Assembly (NCBI GenBank): GCA_002011035.2
Contig: MTLY02000001.1
Span: 189,342-253,341, forward strand
Source of the DNA: Candidatus Hecatella orcuttiae
GTDB taxonomy: Archaea; Thermoproteota; Bathyarchaeia; Hecatellales; Hecatellaceae
Direction: 5' to 3'
DNA: 64,000 bases
Under the pieces are notes generated by a model. It had not been told where the DNA came from and did no database searches. It saw only the letters and a program-made list of their open reading frames with translations. Positions 46,739 to 56,019 of the stretch are shown one piece after another. The position numbers and the translations under genes are program-made. Numbering within the stretch: position 1 is the stretch's first letter; each line of letters begins with the position of its first letter.

Positions 46739-49177
46739 ATGCGGGAGACAAAGGGAACAGAAGCGAAGTTCAAACCCAAGATCGCTGAAAAAAGATGGTC
46801 TCCCAGCTTAGAAAACGAGATTTTTGAGGAATGGGAGAAGACAGGCGTTTACAGGTTTAACCCTGATTCTGGAAAGCCGATATACTCCATAGACACACCG
46901 CCTCCCTATGCCTCAGGCCGTTGGCATGTGGGCGGAGCCACCCACTACGCTCAGATAGACATGGTCGCCCGCTACCGGCGGATGAGGGGCTTTGAGGTGA
47001 ACTTCCCCTTCGGCATCGACCGGAATGGGCTGCCGGTGGAGGTGGAGGTGGAAAAGAAACACGGCATAGCCGCTCACCAAGTGCCCCGAGAAGAATTCAT
47101 CAACCTCTGCAAAGAATTCCTCGACCAAGTTGAGGAAGCCATTCTCGCCGCGGCTAAAAGGCTGGGAATGAGCTGCAACTTCAAGCAGCTCTACCGAACC
47201 GACAGCCCTGAATACCGGAGGATTACGCAGGAAACCTTCATCGAACTCTGGAAGAAGGGCTTGGTCTACACGGACGACAGGCCTACCAACTGGTGTCCCG
47301 TCTGCAGGACCACCATAGCCGACGCTGAGCTGGAATACGCGGAGCGGGACGCCTACCTCTGCTACATCAGGTTCGGTGTTGAGGGAGACAGCCGAGGAGC
47401 CGTAATAGCCACCACCCGGCCTGAGCTTCTATGCACCTGCGCCGCCGTCATCCGTCACCCCGAAGACGAGCGGCATCAGCACCTGGAGGGAAAAAAAGCT
47501 GTCACCCCCATCTTCAGCCGCAAAGTCCCCATCCTAGCCGACCCTTCAGCCAAACCTGAATTCGGCACAGGCCTCGCCATGATATGCTCCTACGGAGACT
47601 ACACCGACATCCGGCTTTTCAGGGAACTAGGCCTCAAGGCTGTGTTGGCCATAGACAGGGAGGGAAGAATGAACGAGGCCGCCGGCCCCTACCGAGGTTT
47701 AACCGTGGAGGAGGCCAGAGAAAGGATCATCGACAACTTGGAAAAAGCCGGCTTCATGGTTAGGAAGGAGAAAATCCGCCACAGCACCCCCGTGTGCTGG
47801 AGGTCTAAAAACCCTGTGGAGTTCATCTCCATGAGCGAGTACTACCTTAAACAGCTTCCCTTCCAAGAGGCAGTGAGAAGAATGTTTCAAGAAATGGAGT
47901 TCTATCCCCCTGAAGCCAGACAGCTTCCCCTAAACTGGGTGGACTCCCTCAACGTCGACTGGCCTATCTCGCGGCGGAGATTCTACGGAACCGAGCTCCC
48001 CCTCTGGTACTGTCGAAAATGCGGCAAACCCTACCTGCCTCCGCCCGGGCGGTATTACCAACCGTGGAAGGAGCCTCCGCCCACACCCCAATGCTCCTGC
48101 GGCTCCACCGATTTTGAGGGGGAAACCAGAACCTTCGACACTTGGATGGACTCCAGCATCACTCAACTTTACATTCTAGGCTACCGCAGAGATGAAAACC
48201 TCTTCAAGAAGGCTTATCCCTGCACTCTGAGACCTCAGGGAGCCGACATCGTCCGCACATGGCTTTACTACTCCACCCTCAGAACCTACCAGTTGCTCTC
48301 CGACAAAGCCTTCCGGCAGGTGAGAATCTCAGGCATGGGCCTCGACGAGGCAGGGGAAGCCATGCACAAGTCCAAGGGGAACGTCATATGGCCTGAGCCC
48401 ATCTTGGAAAAACTCGGCGCCGACGCCTTCAGGCTTTGGGGAGCCTCTGAAGCCCGGCTGGGCTCCGACTACCGGTTCAACTGGAGCAGACTGGAGGGAG
48501 CCGCTAGGTTCATCACCAAGCTTTGGAACATCTCCCGTTTCATCTCCTCCTTCCCGGTGGAAAAAGGGCCTGTGGAGCTTCAGCCTTTAGACGGCATGAT
48601 CCTCGCGGAGCTGAACAAGGTTGTCGAAGAATGTGTGAAGGGCTACGAAGCCATGGACTTCTTCATCCCAGCTCAAGCCATCCGAAGCTTTTTCTGGAAC
48701 ATCTTCGCCGACCATTATTTGGAAGCCGTTAAGGCGAGGGCCTACAACTTCCAAAACCTTTTCCAAGATGACGCCCAAAGATCAGCTTGGAAGACGCTTC
48801 ACCTCTGCCTGAGCACGGTCCTAAAACTTGCGGCACCCATCTGCCCCCATGTGACGGAGGCCGTTTGGCGGAGGATTTACTCTGAGACCTCCATCCATTT
48901 GGAGGAGTTTCCTCAACCTCAAAAAGAGTGGGAAAGCAGCCTCGGAGAGCTTCTCAAACCTTTCACAGCCTTCAACTCCGCGGTGTGGAAGTTCAAAAAA
49001 GCCAAAAACATGGCTTTAAACTCCGAACTTCAAACAGTCTACACGCTTCAACCTCTCCAGCCTCTGGCAGCAGACTTGAAGGCGATGCACAGAATTGAGA
49101 CCCTAGTCTTCGAGCAGCCTCCGTCGGGGGAGAAGGGCTTGGAAAAAATCGAAGAGTTGTACATTCGTCCCAAGTGA
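46739..49177 (+). CDS. valS: Valyl-tRNA synthetase
   Basis: An 812-residue class I synthetase. The HIGH-type motif is HVGG near residue 63 after SIDTPPPYASG, with the editing/CP1 insertion in the middle. The zinc-like C-x2-C sets are in NWCPVC and YCRKCGKP, and the class motifs DTWMDSSI and LRPQGADIVRTW identify ValRS. KMSKS is present as MHKSKGN near residue 542. Charges tRNA-Val. Archaeal ValRS is often longer; the C-terminal region is short here. The ATG at 46739 lies 116 nt after the upstream gene. Confidence 0.93.
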   Translation: MRETKGTEAKFKPKIAEKRWSPSLENEIFEEWEKTGVYRFNPDSGKPIYSIDTPPPYASGRWHVGGATHYAQIDMVARYRRMRGFEVNFPFGIDRNGLPVEVEVEKKHGIAAHQVPREEFINLCKEFLDQVEEAILAAAKRLGMSCNFKQLYRTDSPEYRRITQETFIELWKKGLVYTDDRPTNWCPVCRTTIADAELEYAERDAYLCYIRFGVEGDSRGAVIATTRPELLCTCAAVIRHPEDERHQHLEGKKAVTPIFSRKVPILADPSAKPEFGTGLAMICSYGDYTDIRLFRELGLKAVLAIDREGRMNEAAGPYRGLTVEEARERIIDNLEKAGFMVRKEKIRHSTPVCWRSKNPVEFISMSEYYLKQLPFQEAVRRMFQEMEFYPPEARQLPLNWVDSLNVDWPISRRRFYGTELPLWYCRKCGKPYLPPPGRYYQPWKEPPPTPQCSCGSTDFEGETRTFDTWMDSSITQLYILGYRRDENLFKKAYPCTLRPQGADIVRTWLYYSTLRTYQLLSDKAFRQVRISGMGLDEAGEAMHKSKGNVIWPEPILEKLGADAFRLWGASEARLGSDYRFNWSRLEGAARFITKLWNISRFISSFPVEKGPVELQPLDGMILAELNKVVEECVKGYEAMDFFIPAQAIRSFFWNIFADHYLEAVKARAYNFQNLFQDDAQRSAWKTLHLCLSTVLKLAAPICPHVTEAVWRRIYSETSIHLEEFPQPQKEWESSLGELLKPFTAFNSAVWKFKKAKNMALNSELQTVYTLQPLQPLAADLKAMHRIETLVFEQPPSGEKGLEKIEELYIRPK

Positions 49178-49280
49178 CACTACCGCCCACTAGACCCCTA
49201 CAGCTCGGCTTTTATCACCCAAGCCATTTAAGCAAAGGTTCGGAGAACTTGGTTTAAATAGTATTTCATGCGCTTTCCTT

Positions 49281-49463
49281 TTGGTTAAACACGGCATGAA
49301 GTCGGAAAAACCCTGCAAGTACAGAGGGGAAATTAAACTCGGAAACCAGAAGTGGAACTGGTGTTTCTTCTACAACTCCAAGATCGGCGACGTATCCTGT
49401 GAAAAATGCGAAATCCCAGGGTTAAACAGTCAAACCAAAATGAAAAACACGCCCATAGTGTAG
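49281..49463 (+). CDS. Small cysteine-rich hypothetical protein
   Basis: A 60-residue reading frame with the spaced pattern C-x16-C-x11-C-x2-C (CKYRG, WNWCFFY and CEKC), which suggests a metal-binding knuckle. A TATA-like TTTAAATA at 49253-49260 lies about 25 nt upstream of the TTG at 49281, so a leaderless start is plausible; an ATG at 49296 is the alternative. No family is recognised. The cysteine spacing and the promoter together argue that it is real. Confidence 0.5.
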   Translation: MVKHGMKSEKPCKYRGEIKLGNQKWNWCFFYNSKIGDVSCEKCEIPGLNSQTKMKNTPIV

Positions 49464-49513
49464 GCTGAGGGTTAATGGCCTCGGCTTTTGAGCGGAGTCT
49501 TAAGATGAATAGT

Positions 49514-49653
49514 TGGTAGCCCGGGGGAGATTTTCGGGCAGCCACCGCGGCTGCGTTTCGAACTCCCGTCAGCAGGTCTCCCCTTGATGTTGACAAGCCA
49601 GAGCCTGCCATGCCTAGCCGGCCTAATCCCTTTGACCGCTACACCACCGGGCT
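49514..49653 (-). tRNA. tRNA-Gln (CTG) with three introns
   Basis: Minus strand. The acceptor stem AGCCCGG (49653-49647) pairs with CCGGGCT (49524-49518). The discriminator is A at 49517 and CCA is encoded at 49516-49514. Three inserts must be removed to give a normal 72-nt tRNA: 19 nt at 49613-49631 in the D arm (22/23), 20 nt at 49578-49597 at the canonical 37/38 site, and 26 nt at 49531-49556 in the T loop (59/60). After removal the anticodon arm is GCAGG-CTCTGGA-CCTGC with anticodon CTG at 49601-49599, and the T arm is GGGAG-TTCGAAT-CTCCC. The third insert contains its own GCAGCC/GGCTGC hairpin. Confidence 0.88.
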
Positions 49654-49749
49654 ACGCCTTGGAGAGTGATTAATCTATTTCCACCCTTATTTTTTATCTA
49701 TTTCTCAAGCCGCTTTTAAGGAATATGCAACTTCCTGTATCGAACTCTA

Positions 49750-50025
49750 TTATACGACGCCGGAGATTTCCAAGCCTCTTTTTCTCCGGGCAGCCGCCGG
49801 TCTTTGTTCGCATGTTTTCCTACGGTATTCGGCTAGGAGTACTTGAAACAGCAGCTTCAGCTCGTAGGGGCTATCATGGTAGGCGTCTTCCAGCCGTTGT
49901 TTTAATTTCTCATGTCTTTTCACGTTGAATTTTTCCATGAGCTTTCGTTCAAACCATTCCTGAAACCCAGCGTCCTCAGGCAGCTTTAACCCCATCAACA
50001 CTGCCAAGGCGATAAAACACGGCAT
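49750..50025 (-). CDS. Hypothetical protein, 91 residues
   Basis: Not recognised. A soluble, helical and charged protein with FQEWFERKLMEKFNVKRHEKL and HDSPYELKLLFQVLLAEYRRK. The ATG at 50025 follows GGTGG. It stands between a tRNA gene and a CitG-like gene on the same strand. Codon composition looks normal, but without homologues it could still be spurious. Confidence 0.5.
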   Translation of the reverse strand: MPCFIALAVLMGLKLPEDAGFQEWFERKLMEKFNVKRHEKLKQRLEDAYHDSPYELKLLFQVLLAEYRRKTCEQRPAAARRKRGLEISGVV

Positions 50026-50173
50026 AATCCACCATCTTCAAGCCATATCCATAAGACACACGTAGCTAACCTTAACGTGCAAACTGTCGAGATAAAAACG
50101 TTTACAAGCCGGACCCATCCCGGGATGCTATCTCAAAAACACCGCCTTTGAAGGCTTCCGCAACCGCTTCAAC

Positions 50174-51184
50174 TCAGGGTCTGAAGCCGCATAACAGAAA
50201 GACCATAAGGGAGCTGGCTGTCAGGTCGGCGGTGGTCCCTGGGTTTAGGCTGTTATCGGGGCTGCGAAGTTGAGCGTGCAACTTCAAGACCGCTTGCTTT
50301 CCAGCCTCCGTCAGCATTCCTCCCTTTTCCAAAACCGCCTTGGCCTTTTCAGATATCCGCCGGGCTGTTTGCAGGCCTCTTCTCCTAGCCACCAAGCTGT
50401 CGGGGTAGTCGGCTAGAATTTTCAAGTAACATTGAACCACAGCTTTGTTCACGTCTCCTTCCCGGCGGAAGACTTCTGCCAGTTGAGGGTAGCCGACTTT
50501 GAAAGTTATAGTCATTCCCGTGGCCCACTCGCTGCCTATTCTATCCCATGCAGCGCAGGCTTTCATCACTTGGTACAGGGTTAGCCTTTTTTGGGTGATT
50601 TCCTCTGCCGCTGAATTTTTTAAAACATCGGGAGCCCCTTTCACCTTCGGTTTCTTCAAGCCCCCAGGTTTGGCCTTCCTCACAGCATCATAAAAGTTCA
50701 AGGCATCCTTTACACTGGTGGCTTTCAGCGCTCTCTTCACATTCTGACGAAGAAGAGGGGCTGTAAGCTTTGAGGTGGAGGCCCATGTCATGCCTGCCCC
50801 TGCCGCCAATGGTACGAGGAGGCTGAGGGTTCCTAGGTTGGTGTTACCGCCCTGATGCCATTGCGCGGTTTGGTAGACGCCTTTCCTTATCCAGCTTCCT
50901 ATCCCCAGCTGGCTTAGGCTGATTTCACCATTTCCAGCCCTAAGACCTTTCAGGGAAGCTTCTCGGGTGCAGGCTCCTATGGCTATTCCCCCGGCGAGGA
51001 AGTGATCATATTTCGTGTCCCTGAAATCGTGGAACCTGTCGATGTTGCCTGGTTTGGGGTAGGCGGAGACCTCTAAAACCACAGCCAGCTGGGCTGCTTG
51101 GGCTATTTCCTCGGCAGCGGTCTTCATCCAGCTTCTCGACGGCAAGGAGCTTCCGCCTCGCGGGTGGATGGGCGACTTGTACAT
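50174..51184 (-). CDS. CitG/MdcB-like triphosphoribosyl-dephospho-CoA synthase family protein
   Basis: A 336-residue all-helical protein of the COG1767 family. The nucleotide-binding loops are visible in SAYPKPGNIDRFHDFRDTKY (about residues 40-59), GGNTNLGTLSLLVPLAA and LNPGTTADLTASSLMV near the end. In bacteria CitG makes the citrate lyase prosthetic group from ATP and dephospho-CoA. No citrate or malonate lyase genes are nearby, and archaeal members probably serve another cofactor. The ATG at 51184 lies just after a TATA element shared with the divergent aIF1 gene; an internal ATG at 51127 is possible. Confidence 0.82.
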   Translation of the reverse strand: MYKSPIHPRGGSSLPSRSWMKTAAEEIAQAAQLAVVLEVSAYPKPGNIDRFHDFRDTKYDHFLAGGIAIGACTREASLKGLRAGNGEISLSQLGIGSWIRKGVYQTAQWHQGGNTNLGTLSLLVPLAAGAGMTWASTSKLTAPLLRQNVKRALKATSVKDALNFYDAVRKAKPGGLKKPKVKGAPDVLKNSAAEEITQKRLTLYQVMKACAAWDRIGSEWATGMTITFKVGYPQLAEVFRREGDVNKAVVQCYLKILADYPDSLVARRRGLQTARRISEKAKAVLEKGGMLTEAGKQAVLKLHAQLRSPDNSLNPGTTADLTASSLMVFLLCGFRP

Positions 51185-51218
51185 CGGAAGGAAGTTTAAC
51201 CTTTTCTGAAGTGGTGGA

Positions 51219-51227
51219 TTTATATAT
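51219..51227. promoter_or_regulatory. Shared TATA element between citG-like and aIF1 genes
   Basis: TTTATATAT is nearly palindromic and lies about 35-40 nt from each divergent start (51184 minus, 51260 plus). Each start would have a short leader. A further TATA-like ATTGTATAAAG occurs at 51232-51242. The function is inferred from position. Confidence 0.45.
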
Positions 51228-51259
51228 TGAGTATTGTATAAAGATTAGTTAGAAAAGGT

Positions 51260-51568
51260 ATGGCGGAAATCTGTCAAATATGCGGGCTGCCTAAAGACCT
51301 TTGTGTATGCTACGAGATAAGTAAGGATCAACAGAGAATAAAAGTTCGCTTAGAAAAGAGAAAATGGAACCGCCCTGTCACCGTCATCGAAGGGCTGGAT
51401 GAAAAAAGCGTTGACCTAGGGAAGCTGGCTGCTGAGTTGAAGACTTATTGCGCCTGTGGAGGGACTTTTAAAAACAGCCAAATTCTCCTCCAAGGAGACC
51501 ATCGAGAGAAAACCAAGGAAAAACTTGTCATGATGGGTTTCCCTGAAGGAAACATCGAAGTCCGATGA
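51260..51568 (+). CDS. Translation initiation factor aIF1 (SUI1)
   Basis: A 102-residue SUI1 protein. An N-terminal Cys knuckle (CQICGLPKDLCVC) precedes the SUI1 fold with RPVTVIEGLD, LAAELKTYCACGGTFK and ILLQGDHREKTKEKL. aIF1 enforces correct start-codon selection on the small ribosomal subunit. The ATG at 51260 has AAAAGGT upstream. Divergent from the CitG-like gene. Confidence 0.93.
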   Translation: MAEICQICGLPKDLCVCYEISKDQQRIKVRLEKRKWNRPVTVIEGLDEKSVDLGKLAAELKTYCACGGTFKNSQILLQGDHREKTKEKLVMMGFPEGNIEVR

Positions 51569-51669
51569 GACCTAAGCCTGCCGATCCTTTCTGCCGACTG
51601 GGAAGAGGAGACGCTGAGCTCTTGCATTCCTCAGTAACACATAAAGGTTGATGAACCATAGAGAACGAT

Positions 51670-51888
51670 ATGCATGAAGTCGAAGTGAAAATTCTCCAAA
51701 AACCTTTACGTGTCCCCAAGGAGAAACTGGGAGAGCTGAAGGGAACCGTATCCGGAAGCCTCTTAAGCCGCATGAAAAAAGAAGCTGTGGACTGCCCTGT
51801 GAAGGGGGAGACTCTTCCTTTCATCGAATGTTTTACCTGCGAAAATTTTCTCCGAAGAGTGAAAGGCCACGTTCACTGCCGAGGCTGA
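51670..51888 (+). CDS. Small cysteine-containing hypothetical protein
   Basis: A 72-residue protein with a charged N-terminal half and a Cys/His-rich end (VDCPVKGETLPFIECFTC, then HVHC), which suggests one zinc site. No family is named. It is 101 nt downstream of aIF1 on the same strand and convergent with aroC. The organised Cys pattern supports a real gene. Confidence 0.6.
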   Translation: MHEVEVKILQKPLRVPKEKLGELKGTVSGSLLSRMKKEAVDCPVKGETLPFIECFTCENFLRRVKGHVHCRG

Positions 51889-51906
51889 AGGCGCCTCCGG
51901 GGCCCT

Positions 51907-53007
51907 CTAGGATTCAGCCGGCTTTCCCAAGATTCCCAGCGGCAGAAGATGGTCTGCCAAAACGCAGGCCACCAAAGCCTCCACAATGGGAACAGCTCTA
52001 GGGACTACGCAGGAATCGTACCTTCCCTTAACCTCCAACTCAGCGTCTTCCATGGTTCGGAGGTCCACGGTTTTTTGGCGTTTGAAGATGGAGGAAGGCG
52101 GTTTGAAGGCGGCTCTCACCGCAATGGGCATGCCGTTGGAAAGGCCGCCTAGGATCCCCCCTGCGTTGTTGGTGAGGGCCACAACCTTCCCCCCCACCAC
52201 GCGGTAGGGGTCGTTGTTCTCCGACCCCCGAAGCCGGGCAGCTTGGAAGCCTGCTCCAAATTCCACCCCCTTCACAGCTGGGATGAAGAAGAGGTACTTG
52301 GCTATGTCCGCATCCAGAGAGTAAAAGATGGGATCTCCAACTCCCGGGGGGACGCCGGTGGCTATGCATTCTACGACACCCCCTACGGTGTCGCCTTCCG
52401 ACTTGGCTTGGAGGATTTTCTTCTCCATTTCTTCAGCTGTCTGAGACTCCACGCACCTGAGAGGGTTGGAGTATGCTTTTTCCCTGATCTCCTCAACGGT
52501 GGGCTGGCTTCGGATCTTCACCCCGGCTATTTCAACCGTGTGGGCGTAAACCCCTATGCCCGCTTCTCCGAGGAGCCGTTTGGCCACGGCGCCTGCGGCC
52601 ACCATTCCCACGGTCATCCTGGAGGAGAAGATGCCTCCCCCCCGGTGGTCGTGGAAGCCTCGGTATTTGACGAAGGCGGGGTAGTCAGCGTGGCCAGGCC
52701 TTGGCTTCCACCTGAACTCCTCGTAGGCCTCGGAGCGGTATTCCTTGTTCCACACAAACAGGCAGAGGGGCGCACCTGTGGTGCGGCCTTGGAACACTCC
52801 TGACAGGATGTTCACCTTATCCTCCTCCCTTCGAGAGGTTGAATACGCGGCGGAGGTAGGTCTTCTCCTGTTCAGTTCAGTTTGAATGTCTTCTTCGGAG
52901 AGGGGGAGCCCCGGCGGGCAGCCGTCCACCACGACGCCTATGCCTTTGCCGTGGCTTTCCCCGAAGAGGGTGACGACGTAGTTTCTTCCGATGGAGTTGC
53001 TAACCAA
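51907..53007 (-). CDS. aroC: Chorismate synthase
   Basis: A 366-residue chorismate synthase with [13 protein letters not shown], the signature [43 protein letters not shown] and the late [16 protein letters not shown]. It removes phosphate from EPSP with reduced FMN to give chorismate. The TTG at 53007 overlaps aroA by 8 nt and follows GGAGGAAG. It is the last gene of the nine-gene operon and needs a flavin reductant. Confidence 0.96.
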   Translation of the reverse strand: MVSNSIGRNYVVTLFGESHGKGIGVVVDGCPPGLPLSEEDIQTELNRRRPTSAAYSTSRREEDKVNILSGVFQGRTTGAPLCLFVWNKEYRSEAYEEFRWKPRPGHADYPAFVKYRGFHDHRGGGIFSSRMTVGMVAAGAVAKRLLGEAGIGVYAHTVEIAGVKIRSQPTVEEIREKAYSNPLRCVESQTAEEMEKKILQAKSEGDTVGGVVECIATGVPPGVGDPIFYSLDADIAKYLFFIPAVKGVEFGAGFQAARLRGSENNDPYRVVGGKVVALTNNAGGILGGLSNGMPIAVRAAFKPPSSIFKRQKTVDLRTMEDAELEVKGRYDSCVVPRAVPIVEALVACVLADHLLPLGILGKPAES

Positions 53008-54295
53008 GCTTCACTCTTCCTCCTAACCTTGCCAGGTCCATGTAAAAATTCGGGTAGGACTTACTTACGCATTCCGCTCCGTGGATTCGGGTTACTCCCT
53101 CCGCTCCCAAGGCTGCGACGGCGCAGGCCATGGCTATTCTGTGGTCTCCGTGGGAGTCCAGCTCCGCCCCCCTCAGCTTGCAGGGGCCCTCCACTTTCAG
53201 TCCGTCCTCTTGCTCTACTATCTTCGCCCCCATCTTGGCTAGCTCGGAGGCCGTGGTCCTCAGCCTGTCAGACTCTTTAATCCGCAGCCTCCTAGCGTTT
53301 TTTATGAAGGTTTCCCCCTCCGCGTAGCAGGCTAGGGCTGCACAGACGGGAACCAAGTCCGGGATATGCCTAGCGTCCACCTCCATCGCCTTCAATTCCC
53401 CGCCGGAAACCGTTACCTCCAAGCCTTCGCAAACTACCGCGGCGCCCATTTTTTTCAGCAGCGTCAATATTTCCCTGTCGGGGTGAGGGACCCCGCTTCC
53501 GTCTAAGTTTTCCACTTTGATCTCCGAGCCTGTTATGGCTGCGGCTGCGAGGAGAAAAGCAGCTGAGGAGAAATCCCCTGTAACTTGGTGGTCTTGAGGC
53601 CTGTAGCTTTGGCCGCCGGAAACCGTGAAGAGCTGATGGTTTTCTGAAACTCCAACCTTGACTCCGTGCCTCTCCAAGACGTGAAGCGTCAACTGAACGT
53701 AAGGCAGTGACTCCAAGCTTCCTAGGATGCGGATTTCCACTTCGCCTTCAGCCAAGGGGCTGGCGAAGAGGAGGCCGCTGACATACTGGGAGCTCACATC
53801 GCCGGGGATGGACGTCTTCCCCCCGGCTATTCCGCCGCCGTAGACCTTCACAGGCGGGTAGCCGCCTAGGCTTTCACACCGCACGCCCAGCTGCCGGAGG
53901 GCTTGGAGCAGAGGCTCTATGGGCCTTCTCAGCAGACCTTTTCTCCCCGTAAGAGTGGTGACACCCTCCGCCAAGGCGGCTAGGGGGATCATGAACCTCA
54001 GCGTAGCCGCGGATTCCCCGCATTCGATGGGCTGAGAAGGAGCCTTCCACCGGGCTAGGCCCTTGACGGTGATACTGTCTTCTCTCTGCTCCAAAACCGG
54101 GCCGAAGCTCCGGCAGGCGCTGACCGTGGCCAAGGTGTCATCGGAGATGAGGAGGTTTTTTATGAGGGATAGGCCCTCCCCCAGTGAGGCGGCTATGAGG
54201 GCCCGATGGGTGTAGCTTTTGGAGGGAGGCGCCTTCACCCGGCCGGAAAGTTTCTCGGTTCTGCCCACAGTGGCCACGACCATGCTGTCCGTCAC
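53000..54295 (-). CDS. aroA: 3-phosphoshikimate 1-carboxyvinyltransferase (EPSP synthase)
   Basis: A 431-residue EPSP synthase with APPSKSYTHRALIAASLGEG, the ECGESAATLRFMIPLAAL glyphosate-region loop, LRIKESDRL and DHRIAMACAVAALGAEG. It joins PEP to shikimate 3-phosphate. The GTG at 54295 overlaps the aroK stop as GTGA. In the order aroE-aroK-aroA-aroC it follows the pathway. Confidence 0.96.
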   Translation of the reverse strand: MTDSMVVATVGRTEKLSGRVKAPPSKSYTHRALIAASLGEGLSLIKNLLISDDTLATVSACRSFGPVLEQREDSITVKGLARWKAPSQPIECGESAATLRFMIPLAALAEGVTTLTGRKGLLRRPIEPLLQALRQLGVRCESLGGYPPVKVYGGGIAGGKTSIPGDVSSQYVSGLLFASPLAEGEVEIRILGSLESLPYVQLTLHVLERHGVKVGVSENHQLFTVSGGQSYRPQDHQVTGDFSSAAFLLAAAAITGSEIKVENLDGSGVPHPDREILTLLKKMGAAVVCEGLEVTVSGGELKAMEVDARHIPDLVPVCAALACYAEGETFIKNARRLRIKESDRLRTTASELAKMGAKIVEQEDGLKVEGPCKLRGAELDSHGDHRIAMACAVAALGAEGVTRIHGAECVSKSYPNFYMDLARLGGRVKLG

Positions 54296-55161
54296 CTCAG
54301 CACACGGGCCCTAGCCTTGTTGGTTCTAGCCCTCAAGATTTCCCCCTCATGATTTCTCCACGCCTCCACCACGCTTCCGCCCTCCCCCAGCCGGGTTACA
54401 GCGACGGTGGCCGGGCCTTTCCCGCTGAGCCCGGCTGCGATGGCGCCTGCCTTCAAAGCGTCCAGTGCAGGTTGAGGGTTGTATCCCAGCGCAGCTGAGT
54501 AGAGGAGGCCGTTGAGGGTTAGAGCCTTCCAGTAGTGGCCCTTGAAGGCTTCCTCGAAGGCCAACTCCACCAAGGGGGCTATCAGCTTCATTCGGTCGAC
54601 ATCCGCGCTGGGGGTGTAAACCTTTTGGGGTGGAAGGAGGATGAGGGCTTCGCAGTCTTCCACCGAGTCATGTCGGAGGAGCTTCCTCACAAAGTTGTCG
54701 GTTAGGACGATGCCTCCCAAGAAGGAGGCGCAGGCGTCGTCGTAGGCTCCGGTTATGGTGGTCTTCGCCTCAAAAGCCGCGTCCACAGCTAGGTTTAGGG
54801 CGGTGGAGTTGTCGAGAGTTTTTCCGAGGGCTGCGGAGGCGGCCAACACCAAGGCATTGGCTGCTGCGCTACTGCTTTTCAGCCCTCTGGCTACGGGAAT
54901 GTCGGACCGGGTTTCCACTTCAGCGCCAAACCGGCCTTGAAGGCCAAAGTGCTTCAGCACCTTTTGCACCGCCTTCTCCACCAAGAGGGTGCTTTCCCCC
55001 TCTTCCGGAACTATCCGGCCGCGGATGACACCCGCCTCCCCGGTCAGCCTAACCCGGGCGGTGGTTTGGAGGCTGAGGCTGAAGGCAGCGCCTTTCCCCG
55101 TAGCTATGGCGTTGACGATGGTGGCTGCACCGTAGGCCACAGCTTCTCCAAATCCTTCCAT
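54292..55161 (-). CDS. aroK: Archaeal shikimate kinase (GHMP type)
   Basis: A 289-residue GHMP-superfamily kinase, unrelated to bacterial AroK. It has the ATP loop ARGLKSSSAAANALVLAA (about residues 91-108), YGAATIVNAIATGKGAAF at the start and AAGLSGKGPATVAV near the end. It phosphorylates shikimate. Its ATG at 55161 directly follows the aroE stop. Confidence 0.94.
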   Translation of the reverse strand: MEGFGEAVAYGAATIVNAIATGKGAAFSLSLQTTARVRLTGEAGVIRGRIVPEEGESTLLVEKAVQKVLKHFGLQGRFGAEVETRSDIPVARGLKSSSAAANALVLAASAALGKTLDNSTALNLAVDAAFEAKTTITGAYDDACASFLGGIVLTDNFVRKLLRHDSVEDCEALILLPPQKVYTPSADVDRMKLIAPLVELAFEEAFKGHYWKALTLNGLLYSAALGYNPQPALDALKAGAIAAGLSGKGPATVAVTRLGEGGSVVEAWRNHEGEILRARTNKARARVLR

Positions 55162-56019
55162 TCACTTTTCCCCCAAAGCCTTCAGGGCTGCGTTGAACAT
55201 GACATCTAGGGGAGCCTTCTTCCCAGTCCATATTTCAAAGGACCTCGCAGCCTGATGGACCAGCATACCCAAGCCGTTGACTGTCTTAGCTCCGGCGGCA
55301 TCCGCCTCCCTGAGCAGCCTTGTCTTCAGCGGATTGTAGACGATGTCGAACACCGTCAAACCGGAATGGAGGAGGCGGCTGGGAATCGGCGACGCATCCT
55401 CATGAGGATGCATCCCCACCGAGGTGGTGTTGACCAAGAGTTCAGCGTCTCTGAGCTCTTCCCCCAGCCTTTCGCTGTTCAACCTGATCCCTTTCACCCT
55501 GACGCTGTGATGACGGGATAGCTCCTCAGCCAGCTTCACCGCCTTAGCCTCCGTCCGGTTGGCGACTACAAGCTCACCGGAGGTTTTGGCGAGGGTGAAG
55601 CCTAAGGCTCTGGCCGCGCCTCCCGCCCCGAGGAGGACGACTTTCAGGCCCTTCACTTCAACACCGGCCTCCCGCAGAGCGGAGATGGCGCCTTCTCCGT
55701 CGGTGTTGTAGCCTACTGTTTTTCCTCCCATTATTTTCACGGTGTTGACGGCGCCTATGCTTCTGGCCTCAGGCTCCACCTCGTCCAGCAGAGGGATGAC
55801 GGCGGTTTTGTGGGGGATGGTCACATTGAAGCCTTGAACTCCCAAGCTTCTCAAGCCAGCGAGGGCGGATGGGAGGCCGTCGGAGGCCACGTTGAAGGCT
55901 AGGTAGACGCAGTTGAGGCCTAGGCTTTCAAAGGCAGCGTTGTGGATGGTGGGGCTGAGGGAATGCTCCACCGGGCTGCCTATGAGGGCGTAGACCCTGG
56001 TGGCACTGTCAACCTTCAT
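55162..56019 (-). CDS. aroE: Shikimate dehydrogenase
   Basis: A 285-residue NADP-dependent enzyme with GSPVEHSLSPTIHNAAF, NVTIPHKTAV with the catalytic Lys, GYNTDGEGAI with the catalytic Asp and the nucleotide loop LLGAGGAARAL. It reduces dehydroshikimate. The start overlaps the aroD end by 11 nt. Confidence 0.95.
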   Translation of the reverse strand: MKVDSATRVYALIGSPVEHSLSPTIHNAAFESLGLNCVYLAFNVASDGLPSALAGLRSLGVQGFNVTIPHKTAVIPLLDEVEPEARSIGAVNTVKIMGGKTVGYNTDGEGAISALREAGVEVKGLKVVLLGAGGAARALGFTLAKTSGELVVANRTEAKAVKLAEELSRHHSVRVKGIRLNSERLGEELRDAELLVNTTSVGMHPHEDASPIPSRLLHSGLTVFDIVYNPLKTRLLREADAAGAKTVNGLGMLVHQAARSFEIWTGKKAPLDVMFNAALKALGEK

